Source of the DNA: Brevundimonas sp.
Lineage (GTDB): Bacteria > Pseudomonadota > Alphaproteobacteria > Caulobacterales > Caulobacteraceae
Reading direction: 5' to 3'
Assembly: GCA_022712235.1 (NCBI GenBank)
Contig: JALAGW010000107.1
Span: 1 to 10,369 of the forward strand
DNA: 10,369 nucleotides
Within the stretch, counting starts at the first letter, position 1; each line of letters opens with the position of its first letter. Positions 1 to 6,757 of the stretch are shown here, piece after piece. Below the pieces are notes generated by a model. The model was given only the letters and a program-made list of their open reading frames with translations. It was not told the origin of the DNA and made no database searches. Made by a program: the position numbers and the translations under genes.

Positions 1-607
1 GACGATAGACGTCCAGCGCCCGCATCATCTCGCCCGGCGCGAAATGGCTGGCGAAGGCGTAGGGCAGGCCCAGATGGGCCGCCAACTGCGCCCCATAGGT
101 CGAGGACCCCAGGATCCAGATCGGCACATCCTGGCCCTCCCCGGGGTTGGCGATGATGCGCTGGTCCGGGGTCGCCGGGGCGAACCACTGCATCAGCTCC
201 ATCACGTCCTGGGGGAAGGCGTCCACATCGCCCTGAAGCGTGCGCCGCAGGGCGCGAGCGGTCGCCTGATCCGAACCGGGCGCGCGGCCCAGGCCCAGGT
301 CGATGCGGCCGGGATGCAGGGCGTTCAGGGTGCCGAACTGCTCGGCGATGACCAGAGGCGCGTGGTTGGGCAGCATGACGCCGCCGGCGCCGACGCGGAT
401 GGTCTTGGTCGCCGCCGCCACCGCGCCGATGACGACCGAGGTCGCCGCGCTGGCGATGCCCGGCATGTTGTGGTGCTCGGCCAGCCAGAACCGGTTGTAG
501 CCCAGCCGCTCGGCGTGGCGGGCCAGGTCGAGGGTGTTGGCCAGCGACTGGGAGACATCGGAGCCCTCGGGCACCGGGGCGAGGTCGAGAATGGAAAGCG
601 GGATCAT
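1..607 (-). CDS. LLM class flavin-dependent oxidoreductase (YhbW/MsnO8-like), C-terminus beyond window
   Basis: Partial gene: 202 codons from an ATG at 607 running off the left edge without a stop. It encodes the N-terminal part of a luciferase-like TIM-barrel monooxygenase, a family that uses reduced FMN and oxygen. Visible hallmarks are the opening strand SILDLAPVPEG (residues 5-15), WLAEHHNMPGIAS (41-53), GGVMLPNHAPLVIAEQFGTL (75-94) and GRIDLGLGRAPGSD (100-113). These closely resemble E. coli YhbW as I recall it, including the short spacing between them. The physiological substrate is unknown, as for most of this subfamily. The ATG at 607 is preferred because the family begins just before this first strand. 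No clear Shine-Dalgarno sequence precedes it, and the nearest upstream ATG is out of frame. It lies 60 bases downstream of the lipoprotein gene on the same strand and could share its transcript. The family call is firm; the exact function is not. Confidence 0.9.
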   Translation of the reverse strand, partial: MIPLSILDLAPVPEGSDVSQSLANTLDLARHAERLGYNRFWLAEHHNMPGIASAATSVVIGAVAAATKTIRVGAGGVMLPNHAPLVIAEQFGTLNALHPGRIDLGLGRAPGSDQATARALRRTLQGDVDAFPQDVMELMQWFAPATPDQRIIANPGEGQDVPIWILGSSTYGAQLAAHLGLPYAFASHFAPGEMMRALDVYR

Positions 608-667
608 CCGACCGATATGGGGCGGCTTTTCAGCGGCGCCATACCGGCCGAAACGATAGCGGCGTTC

Positions 668-1174
668 TCAGGTCGCCGGGCAGTCGCCGATGCGCTCGGC
701 CGTCATGGTCATCTTGGTCTGGGCCATCTGCGGCGTGGGCGGCGGGGTCAGCTTGGTGGTCACCTCGGTGACGTAGCGGCTGTTGAAGTCACCGGTGACG
801 CGAATGCTCGAGTCCATCTTCATATTACCCGGCAGGGTGCATGTTGTGGCGGCGACCATGGCGTCGCCCTGACGAGCAAAGGCCTGGGTGGTGCAGTCGG
901 CGCCCGCGTGCTGCGTGTTCGCCGGCGGCTCCAGCTTGGCCTCGGTGACGCAGACCTCTTGCGTGGGGATCGTCGCTCCGCCGAGCGCCCCCTCCATGGC
1001 GGTCGTCACGCGCCACAAACCAGGTCGAGGCGCATCCAGCGCGGCCTCGACCGAACTGGGGACGTTCTTGGCCCCCTCGCCCGCAGCGGCTTCGGTCTTG
1101 CTGTTATTGTTTCCGCAAGCCGACAGACCCAGCAGGCAGGCGACGGCGACGCCGCCGATCATGACTGAACGCAT
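668..1174 (-). CDS. DUF3617-like putative lipoprotein
   Basis: 168-residue exported protein. The N-terminus is a lipoprotein signal peptide: a short Arg-containing start, a hydrophobic stretch (residues 5-17) and lipobox LSAC with the acylated Cys at 20, then a Gly/Asn/Ala-rich linker (21-45). The mature domain opens with RPGLWRVTTAM (50-60), the pattern expected of DUF3617 proteins, and carries four further cysteines (75, 94, 112, 165) that could form two disulfides in the periplasm. No function is established for the family. The start at 1174 is chosen over an in-frame ATG at 1219 because it is preceded by GAGGGGAG at a proper distance and places the signal peptide at the very N-terminus. 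It sits 72 bases downstream of engB on the same strand, with two possible hairpins between, so it may have its own promoter or be read through from the ribosomal operon. The lipoprotein call is strong, the DUF assignment good. Confidence 0.82.
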   Translation of the reverse strand: MRSVMIGGVAVACLLGLSACGNNNSKTEAAAGEGAKNVPSSVEAALDAPRPGLWRVTTAMEGALGGATIPTQEVCVTEAKLEPPANTQHAGADCTTQAFARQGDAMVAATTCTLPGNMKMDSSIRVTGDFNSRYVTEVTTKLTPPPTPQMAQTKMTMTAERIGDCPAT

Positions 1175-1182
1175 GGCGCGCT

Positions 1183-1225
1183 CCCCTCTCGTTGAAACCG
1201 AGGGGTCAACGCCGCTCAAGCGTTG
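1183..1225 (-). repeat. Two tandem short inverted repeats between engB and the lipoprotein gene
   Basis: Read on the minus strand, CAACGC (1225-1220) pairs with GCGTTG (1212-1207) across a 7-base loop. Immediately after it, CCCCTC (1205-1200) pairs with GAGGGG (1188-1183) across an 11-base loop. The second right arm is the Shine-Dalgarno sequence of the lipoprotein gene, so that hairpin would hide the ribosome site. Neither is followed by a run of T, so a classical intrinsic terminator for engB is not supported. Both stems are only 6 bp, and chance occurrence in GC-rich DNA is quite possible. Confidence 0.35.
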
Positions 1226-1246
1226 CGGTTCACCCGCGCGCGGCGT

Positions 1247-1918
1247 TTAGGCTAGGTCGACGCCCGTGGTGCGCATGATCTCGGCGCGCAGTTCAGGAAT
1301 GCCGAAGCCCTTTTCCGATGAGGTGACCAGCACCGCCGGATAGGCGGCTGGACGCTTGGAGATGGCCTTCAGCGTCGCCGCCTGGACCTTCTCAGCCTCG
1401 CCCTTTTTCAGCTTGTCGGCCTTGGTCAGGACGATCTGATAGCTGACGGCGGCCAGGTCCAGGGCGTCCAGAGCCTCGTCGTCAACCTTCTTGAGGCCAT
1501 GACGGGCGTCGATCAGCAGATAGACCCGTTTCAGCGTCACCCGGCCGCGCAGATAGTCGCGGCCCAGGTCCTGGAACTTCTTGACCGTGGTCTTGGACGC
1601 CTTGGCCCAACCGTAGCCGGGCAGGTCGACCAGACGCAACCGACCGTCAAGATCGAAGAAGTTGACCTCGCGCGTGCGGCCCGGCTCGTTCGAGGCCCGC
1701 GCCAGCTTGTGCATCCCGACCAGGGCGTTGATCAGGCTGGACTTGCCGACATTCGAGCGGCCCGCGAACGAGATTTCCGGCAGGTCGGGATCGGGCAACT
1801 GTTCGATCTTGGCGCAGCCCAGGACGAAGGTCGCCGGGCGCGAAAACAGCACACGCGCCGCCTCGATCTCGGCGTCCGAATATTCTCCGACCTTGGGCTC
1901 GTCCGACGGTTGATCCAA
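1247..1918 (-). CDS. engB: EngB/YihA ribosome biogenesis GTPase
   Basis: TRAFAC-class GTPase of the EngB (YihA/YsxC) family, which helps a late step of large ribosomal subunit assembly in the cytoplasm. With the start used here it has 223 residues, close to the family norm. The nucleotide-binding motifs are complete and in order: P-loop GRSNVGKS (53-60), a switch I region with GRTREVNFF (80-88), DLPGYGW (98-104), TKADK (165-169) and TSSEKG (199-204). The start is uncertain. The longest reading begins at an ATG at 1993, but that would put 71 bases inside the end of yidC and add residues unlike the family. The TTG at 1918, 4 bases past the yidC stop and with AAAAGG a short way upstream, gives the expected N-terminus leading into EIEAARVLF. 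It is the last gene of the rpmH-rnpA-yidC-engB block and is probably translationally coupled to yidC. Family identity is very secure. Confidence 0.95.
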   Translation of the reverse strand: MDQPSDEPKVGEYSDAEIEAARVLFSRPATFVLGCAKIEQLPDPDLPEISFAGRSNVGKSSLINALVGMHKLARASNEPGRTREVNFFDLDGRLRLVDLPGYGWAKASKTTVKKFQDLGRDYLRGRVTLKRVYLLIDARHGLKKVDDEALDALDLAAVSYQIVLTKADKLKKGEAEKVQAATLKAISKRPAAYPAVLVTSSEKGFGIPELRAEIMRTTGVDLA

Positions 1919-1922
1919 AGGG

Positions 1923-3713
1923 TCAGGCCTTTTTGAAGCGAGCGAAGAAGGTGTCGATCGGGTTCTCGGCCTTGAAGCGGTGCATGATGACATACTGCTG
2001 CGCGATCGAGAGGATGTTGTTCCAGGCCCAGTAGATCAGCAGGCCGGCCGCGAACGGGGCCATGATGAAGGTGAAGATGAAGGGCAGGAAGGCGAAGATC
2101 TGGCGCTGCATCGGGTCCTGGGCCGGCGGGTTCATCGACTGCTGCAGCCACATGGTCAGGCCATAGACGATCGGCAGGACGCCGAGGTGCAGCGGGCCGT
2201 TCAGCAGGCTGCCGACCAGCGGCAGGGTAGCCGGGTCCCACGGAATGGCGCCGAACAGGTTCCAGATCGTCGACGGATCGCGCGCCGACAGGTCGCGAAT
2301 CCAGCCGAAGAAGGGCGCGTGGCGCATTTCGATGGTGACGAACAGCACCTTGTAGAGGGCGTAGAAGACCGGGATCTGCACCAGGATGGGCAGGCAGCCC
2401 GCCAGGGGATTGATCTTCTCCCGCTGATACAGGGCCATCGTCTCCTGCTGCTGCTTCTGCGGGTCGTCCTTAAATTTCTTTTTGATCTCCTCCATCTTGG
2501 GCTGGAGGGTCCGCATCTTGGACAGGCTCTCGTAGGACTTGTTGGCCAGCGGGAACATGATCAGCTTGACCACGACGGTCAGGGCCAGAATGGCCAGGCC
2601 GAAGTTGCCGAGGATGCCGTAGAAGAACTCCACGACCCAGAAGATCGGGCGCGTCAGGAAGAAGAGGTGACCCCAGTCGATGGCGTAGACGAAGCGCGGC
2701 AGGTCCAGGCTCTTTTCATAGCCGGCCAGGATCTCGTTGCGCTTGGCGCCGGCGAACAGACGCTGGGTCTCCTCGATCTGGCGGCCCGGCTGGATGGTGC
2801 GGGTCGCGCCCAGCATGGCGGCTTCGTGGACGTTCAGACCGTCGGGGTCGCGCACGGCGAAGCGGCCCTCGATGGCTTCCTTCTGGTCCGGGATAAGGGC
2901 AGCCATCCAGTACTTGTCGGTGATGCCCAGCCAACCGCCGGTCGACTGGTTCTCGATGCGCGGCTTCTTGGCCCAGTCCTTGTACTTGACCTGTTCCGTG
3001 GTGAACTTGCCGTTCGCGCCGAAGGCGCCGATGGCGCCCTCGTGCAGGATCATCTGCTTGCCCAGGTCGGTCGGCACGCCCTGGCGCTCGACGCGGCCAT
3101 AGGGGGCGATGGTGATGGGCTGGCCGCTCAGATTGGCGACGGTGTCGGTGACGGTGAAGACATATTGCGCGTCGATGGCGATGACGCGCGTGAAGCGCAG
3201 ACCGGCGCCATTGTCCCAGGTCAGCTCGACCGGGGTGGTCGGGGTCAGGCTTGCGCCCTTGGTCAGGCTCCAGACCGTGTTCGGGCCGGGAACGCCGCCG
3301 GGGACATTGGGGCCGCTCCAGCCGAACTGGGCGAAGTAGGCATGCTCCATGCCCTGCGGGCGGAACAGCTCGACGGGCGGCGAATTCTTGTCGAGCGTTT
3401 CCTTGTAGGCGGTCAGGTAGAGGTCATCGATGCGGGCGCCCTGCAGCGACAGCGAGCCCTTCAGGGTGGCGGTCTGGATCGGCACGCGCGCGGCCGTCCC
3501 CAGAGCCTGGGCCCGATCGGTCACGAAGGCGTCGGGACGCGAGGCCGTGCTGGCCCCGGCGTCGCCGGTCGCCAGCTTCTGTTCAGCGGCGACGACCTGC
3601 TGCTGGCGGCGCATCTCGGCCTGCGGGCGCATCACCATGAAGTAGTACACGCCCATGATCAGGGCCGCGCACACGAAGAAGATGATGGTGTTGCGCGAAT
3701 TCTCGTTCTGCAT
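1923..3713 (-). CDS. yidC: Membrane protein insertase YidC
   Basis: 596-residue YidC/Oxa1/Alb3 insertase, which inserts and folds inner-membrane proteins alone or with SecYEG. Layout: N-terminal membrane anchor (about 8-28), a Gln/Ala-rich linker (30-60), the large periplasmic beta-sandwich domain typical of Gram-negative YidC (about 70-335), then the conserved insertase core. The core includes FFYGILGNFGLAILALTVVV (363-382), the cytoplasmic coiled hairpin (about 398-430), REKINPLAGCLPILVQIPVF (431-450), and two C-terminal helices including QRQIFAFLPFIFTFIMAPF (536-554). The positive residue in the hydrophilic groove, Arg in E. coli, aligns with Lys383 here; Lys at this site also occurs in other alphaproteobacteria to my recollection. 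A Pro-rich loop (about 487-507) precedes the fourth core helix. Translation starts 5 bases after the rnpA stop. No yidD lies between rnpA and yidC, unlike the E. coli order. The short basic tail ends FARFKKA. Confidence 0.98.
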   Translation of the reverse strand: MQNENSRNTIIFFVCAALIMGVYYFMVMRPQAEMRRQQQVVAAEQKLATGDAGASTASRPDAFVTDRAQALGTAARVPIQTATLKGSLSLQGARIDDLYLTAYKETLDKNSPPVELFRPQGMEHAYFAQFGWSGPNVPGGVPGPNTVWSLTKGASLTPTTPVELTWDNGAGLRFTRVIAIDAQYVFTVTDTVANLSGQPITIAPYGRVERQGVPTDLGKQMILHEGAIGAFGANGKFTTEQVKYKDWAKKPRIENQSTGGWLGITDKYWMAALIPDQKEAIEGRFAVRDPDGLNVHEAAMLGATRTIQPGRQIEETQRLFAGAKRNEILAGYEKSLDLPRFVYAIDWGHLFFLTRPIFWVVEFFYGILGNFGLAILALTVVVKLIMFPLANKSYESLSKMRTLQPKMEEIKKKFKDDPQKQQQETMALYQREKINPLAGCLPILVQIPVFYALYKVLFVTIEMRHAPFFGWIRDLSARDPSTIWNLFGAIPWDPATLPLVGSLLNGPLHLGVLPIVYGLTMWLQQSMNPPAQDPMQRQIFAFLPFIFTFIMAPFAAGLLIYWAWNNILSIAQQYVIMHRFKAENPIDTFFARFKKA

Positions 3714-3718
3714 CGGGG

Positions 3719-4147
3719 TCAGCGGTCCTGGCCGGAGGGGCGCGAATCGTCAGAGGCGCGGGCGGGCGATTTCGCCTCGTCTCCCATATCGGGAGCCGCA
3801 CGCGGGGTTGCGAGCCTTGTAAGGGCCGATTTCACATCGTCAAGCAGACGGTCCCAATCGCGGTCCGCCGTGCCCATGCGAGCGATGAACACATAGTCGC
3901 AGCCGGGACGCCCATGCAGGGGCGCCAGAAGCCGCGCCGCCTCGCGCAGCCGGCGCTTGCAGCGATTGCGCACAACGGCGCCGCCCACCTTGCGCGTGGC
4001 GGTGAATCCCAGGCCGATGGCGGGGTTGCCGTCGCGTCGGTCCAGTTGCTGGACCACCACGGCGCCGCGGGCCTGAGAAATGCCTTTGGCGGCCGCCAGA
4101 AACTGGGGCCGCCGTGTCAGGCGATCGATTTTCATCGGATCGGTCAT
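3719..4147 (-). CDS. rnpA: Ribonuclease P protein component
   Basis: 142-residue basic protein subunit of RNase P, which binds the catalytic RNA and assists removal of 5' leaders from pre-tRNA. The family hallmark is clear: GLGFTATRKVGGAVVRNRCK (45-64) running into RRLREAAR (65-72), the RNR motif that contacts the RNA. The N-terminal KIDRLTRRPQFLAAAKG (6-22) and the later DYVFIARMGT (84-93) also fit. The last 30 residues are Pro/Ser/Asp-rich and look like a disordered extension beyond the usual length of roughly 110-120 residues. The ATG at 4147 is used because AGGGCGG lies just upstream; an in-frame ATG at 4135 is possible but has no ribosome site of its own. The gene follows rpmH by 33 bases and precedes yidC by 5 bases, the classic neighbourhood. 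Confidence 0.97.
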   Translation of the reverse strand: MTDPMKIDRLTRRPQFLAAAKGISQARGAVVVQQLDRRDGNPAIGLGFTATRKVGGAVVRNRCKRRLREAARLLAPLHGRPGCDYVFIARMGTADRDWDRLLDDVKSALTRLATPRAAPDMGDEAKSPARASDDSRPSGQDR

Positions 4148-4180
4148 GCGCCCGCCCTGAAGGGTAATGGGCGCGTGACG

Positions 4181-4315
4181 TCAGGCCGTCAGGCGCTTAC
4201 GGCCTTTGGCGCGGCGACGCGCGACAATCTTTTGACCGTTCTTGGTGGCCATCCGCGAACGGAAGCCGTGACGGCGCTTGCGCACGAGTCGCGACGGCTG
4301 ATAGGTCCGCTTCAC
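4181..4315 (-). CDS. rpmH: Large ribosomal subunit protein bL34, GTG start
   Basis: 44-residue ribosomal protein L34. Nearly the whole chain is diagnostic: it begins KRTYQPSRLVRKRRHGFRSR after the initiator residue, continues MATKNGQKIVARRRAKGRKR and ends LTA. It is extremely basic, as expected for a small protein buried in rRNA. The start is a GTG at 4315, preceded by GGAG at a spacing of 7 bases. An in-frame ATG exists at 4432, but it lies upstream of the predicted promoter, and the 39 extra residues do not resemble L34. It is the first gene of the block that continues into rnpA, yidC and engB. Confidence 0.98.
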   Translation of the reverse strand: MKRTYQPSRLVRKRRHGFRSRMATKNGQKIVARRRAKGRKRLTA

Positions 4316-4377
4316 GTTCGGCTCCAGGGCTACAGGGTTGCACAACGGACAACAGTCATCCGCTGCAGGAGGCGGGC

Positions 4378-4405
4378 GTATAAGCGGCGACGACGGACGA
4401 GTCAA
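4378..4405 (-). promoter_or_regulatory. Predicted housekeeping promoter of the rpmH operon
   Basis: On the minus strand TTGACT (4405-4400) and TTATAC (4383-4378) are separated by 16 bases. In Caulobacter terms it reads TTGAC, 13 bases after a 7-base box, then GCTTATAC, six of eight positions matching the sigma-73 pattern GCTANAWC. Initiation near 4371 would leave a leader of about 56 bases before the rpmH GTG. The -35 is perfect over five bases and the location is right for a strongly expressed operon. Confidence 0.65.
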
Positions 4406-4482
4406 CGCCGACAAGCGATCTGAAACCCGCAAGGCCCCTGAAACCGCTAGAGAAGCGGAGCCGCGTCGGTTACGGAACAGGG

Positions 4483-5211
4483 ATGAACCGGGTCAAACGA
4501 TTTCTGCCCCTCGCCGTCCTTCTGGCGGCGATCGCCCTGATCTTCGGCATGGGCTGGAACCGCTACTTGTCGCTGGACACCCTGCGTGAGCACGGCGCCG
4601 CGTTTCAGGCCCTGGCGGACAAGCACTATGTCCTGACCCTGCTGGCCCTGATGCTGGTCTTCGCCCTGCTGACCGCCAGCGTCGTGCCGGGCGTGGTCTT
4701 CATCACCGTGACGGCGGGCTATCTGTTCGGCCCCTGGGTCGGAGGCGTGGCCACGGCCTTCGCCGCCACCATCGGCGCCCTGGCCGTCTATTATGTAGGG
4801 CGCACGGCCCTGGGCGAATCCCTGCGCCGCCGCGCGGCCCAGGACACCGGCCTGTTGAAAAAGGTCTGCGAGGGCGTGGACCGGAACACCTTCTGGTATG
4901 TCCTGGTGGCGCGCCTGGTGGTGTCGGTGCCCTTCCACCTGATCAATGTGGCGGCGGGCGTCATGGCGGCGCCCCTGCGCCCCTATATGATCGCCACCTT
5001 CATCGGCCTGCTGCCGGCCCACATCATCTATTGCTGGATCGGCGCGGGGCTGAACGACATCCTGGTCGATGATCCCGATCCGAACCTGCAGAGCCTGTTC
5101 GCCGAATTCATGTGGCCGCTGCTCGGCGTGGCCTTCCTGTCGATGCTGCTGCCCCTGACGCTCAAATTAGTGCAGAAATGGCGGGCTCGGCACGGCATGG
5201 ACGCCGCATGA
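4483..5211 (+). CDS. TVP38/TMEM64-type (VTT/SNARE-associated domain) inner-membrane protein
   Basis: 242-residue polytopic membrane protein of the VTT domain (PF09335-type) superfamily that includes DedA and yeast Tvp38. Hydrophobic segments lie at about 6-24, 50-76, 80-106, 137-160, 168-188 and 208-230. Family signatures are AGYLFGPWVG (78-87) with the following helix and YYVGRTALG (103-111), then LVARLVVSVPFHLINVAAGV (141-160), the Arg/Pro/Asn/Ala-Gly pattern of the conserved second half. DedA relatives carry undecaprenyl phosphate across the membrane; the TVP38 branch is less well understood, so lipid transport here is only an inference. The ATG at 4483 follows GGAACAGGG. It is divergent from rpmH, and its stop overlaps the start of the histidine kinase gene (ATGA), so the two are probably co-translated. 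A GCTAGAGA resembling a -10 element lies at 4446-4453, without a good -35. Confidence 0.88.
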   Translation: MNRVKRFLPLAVLLAAIALIFGMGWNRYLSLDTLREHGAAFQALADKHYVLTLLALMLVFALLTASVVPGVVFITVTAGYLFGPWVGGVATAFAATIGALAVYYVGRTALGESLRRRAAQDTGLLKKVCEGVDRNTFWYVLVARLVVSVPFHLINVAAGVMAAPLRPYMIATFIGLLPAHIIYCWIGAGLNDILVDDPDPNLQSLFAEFMWPLLGVAFLSMLLPLTLKLVQKWRARHGMDAA

Positions 5212-6662
5212 CGGAACGGAACGCCATCGACACCAGACCGCCCACACGCGCCCGCGACGAAACGGGCCTGACCGCGCGCCTGTCGGTTGTTCGTTTGCCG
5301 GACGTCTGGCGCGAGCGCCTGACGCCGCGCGCCCCCGACGGCCTGTCCAGCCGCCTGCTGCTGCTGACCGTGGCCTTCACCCTGGCGGTCGCCGCCCTGA
5401 TCATCGTGCCCAGCGCCGCCTCCTTCCAGGAGCGGTGGCTGATGGACCGGCTGCAGGCCGCCGAACTGGCCTCGGTGGGCGTCGAGGCCCTGCCCTATTC
5501 CGCTGTCGAGGACTCCACCGCGGAGCAGCTACTCAGCATCGGCGGGGTGCAGTCCGTGGTCGGCGGCGAGCAGGGCGTGCGCCGTCTGCTGCTGCAGGCC
5601 CCCAACCTGCCCCGCGCGCCCGAACTGATCGACCTGCGCCAGCGCAATGTCGGCGCCCGGCTGCTGGACCCTTGGAAGACCCTGTTCGGTCACCCCGACC
5701 GCTCGCTGCGGGTTCAGGCCAAGCCCCGGTATCGCTCGGGCGACTTCATCGAGATCCTGGCCCCGGCCCAGCCGCTCAAGCTCGAACTCAAGAGCTTCCT
5801 GCTCAACAGCCTGACCATGTCTCTGCTGATCGCCGTGGTCGCGGGCGGGTTGCTCTACGCCTCCCTCTCCTTCCTGGTCCTGCAGCCCCTTCGCCGGGTG
5901 ACGCGCTCGATCGAGCGCTTCGCCGCCGACGCCGAAAGTCCCGCCGAAACGCCCTCGGATCGCAAGGACGAGATCGGCCGGGTCGAACGCGAGCTGGCGC
6001 GGATGCAGGAAGAGGTGCGCCAGTCCCTGCGCTCGCGCGCCCGCCTGGTGGCCCTGGGCGAGGCGGTGGCCAAGATCAATCACGACCTGCGCAACATGCT
6101 GACCTCGGCCCAGATGGCGTCCGAGCGCCTGTCCAGTTCGTCCGACCCCCTGGTGGCCAAGGCCCTGCCCCGGCTGGAGCGCGCCCTGGGCCGGGCCGCC
6201 GCCCTGGCCCGCAATGTGCTGGAATACGGTAAGTCCGAAGAGGCCGCGCCCCAGCTTCAGAAGATGTTGCTGGCCCGCGTCGTCGCCGTCGCCGCCGAGG
6301 ATGCCGGGCTGGAAGACGACGGGGTGCGCCTGGTCCGCGACCTGCCCGCGCGCCTGACCGTCAACGCGGACAGCGACCAACTTCATCGCATCCTGGTCAA
6401 TCTGATGCGCAACGCCCGTCAGGCCATCGAGAGCGATCCCACGCGCGAAAGGAAGGGCCGCATCACCGTCCGCGCCGAAGCCCGCGACGGCGTCGTCGCC
6501 GTGCAGATCACCGACGACGGGCCGGGTATCCCCGAACGTCTGGCCGGCCGCCTGTTCGAGCCCTTCGTCAGCGGCCGGGCGTCCGAGGGCACGGGCCTGG
6601 GCCTGACCATCTCGCGCGAGCTGGCGGCCAACCACGGCGGCGAACTGCGCCTGCCTGTCTGA
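5208..6662 (+). CDS. HAMP-domain sensor histidine kinase, orphan in this window
   Basis: 484-residue membrane sensor kinase. Order of parts: a cytoplasmic N-terminal tail (1-46), TM1 (about 48-68), an extracytoplasmic sensor region (about 70-198) with no recognised fold, TM2 (about 201-225), HAMP (about 222-275), a dimerisation/phosphoacceptor helix with KINHDLRNMLTSAQMASERL (289-308; His292), and a HATPase domain with N box HRILVNLMRNARQAI (393-407; Asn398, Asn402), DDGPG (436-440), RLFEPF (448-453) and GTGLGLTISRELAANHGG (461-478). All residues for autophosphorylation and ATP binding appear present. The chain stops at GGELRLPV, some 15 residues sooner than typical kinases, so the last beta strand of the ATPase fold is absent. 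The start at 5208 forms ATGA with the upstream stop and is preferred over an in-frame ATG at 5112, deep inside the VTT gene. No response regulator is adjacent, so its partner and signal are unknown. Confidence 0.93.
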   Translation: MTERNAIDTRPPTRARDETGLTARLSVVRLPDVWRERLTPRAPDGLSSRLLLLTVAFTLAVAALIIVPSAASFQERWLMDRLQAAELASVGVEALPYSAVEDSTAEQLLSIGGVQSVVGGEQGVRRLLLQAPNLPRAPELIDLRQRNVGARLLDPWKTLFGHPDRSLRVQAKPRYRSGDFIEILAPAQPLKLELKSFLLNSLTMSLLIAVVAGGLLYASLSFLVLQPLRRVTRSIERFAADAESPAETPSDRKDEIGRVERELARMQEEVRQSLRSRARLVALGEAVAKINHDLRNMLTSAQMASERLSSSSDPLVAKALPRLERALGRAAALARNVLEYGKSEEAAPQLQKMLLARVVAVAAEDAGLEDDGVRLVRDLPARLTVNADSDQLHRILVNLMRNARQAIESDPTRERKGRITVRAEARDGVVAVQITDDGPGIPERLAGRLFEPFVSGRASEGTGLGLTISRELAANHGGELRLPV

Positions 6663-6700
6663 GACAACGGCAGCCATTTGCCGGCCAAAGCGTTGTTTGT

Positions 6701-6730
6701 CCGGATCGGAAAGGTCAAGCTTCGATCCGG
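6701..6730. repeat. Perfect 8-bp inverted repeat between the kinase and the exported-protein gene
   Basis: CCGGATCG at 6701-6708 is exactly complementary to CGATCCGG at 6723-6730, with a 14-base centre. A G-T and an A-T pair can extend the stem inward to 10 bp. It is GC-rich and followed by CCTCATTTGTT, only weakly T-rich, so it could be an imperfect terminator for the VTT-kinase unit, a leader hairpin of the following gene, or a protein-binding site. The ribosome site of the next gene (AAGGA, 6747-6751) is outside the stem. Confidence 0.45.
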
Positions 6731-6757
6731 CCTCATTTGTTCGCCAAGGACAGACCC

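Noticed and set aside
44..1168. Long plus-strand open frame opposite the flavin monooxygenase and lipoprotein genes
   Set aside because: Spans two clear minus-strand genes and the gap between them, with no recognisable motif or ribosome site.
1980..3896. Very long open frame on the plus strand (638 codons) opposite yidC
   Set aside because: Its product is a low-complexity Gly/Asp/Gln/Arg-rich chain typical of antisense frames in GC-rich DNA, and the opposite strand encodes an unmistakable YidC.
4420..4446. Short direct repeat CTGAAACC at 4420-4427 and 4439-4446 upstream of the VTT gene
   Set aside because: Eight bases repeated once, no further copies seen; not enough to call an operator.
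5112..5207. Upstream in-frame ATG extending the histidine kinase by 32 residues
   Set aside because: The extension lies entirely within the VTT gene, while the ATG at 5208 makes a standard ATGA overlap.
5529..6677. Long minus-strand open frame opposite the histidine kinase
   Set aside because: The kinase has every catalytic motif; the antisense product is compositionally biased with no domain.
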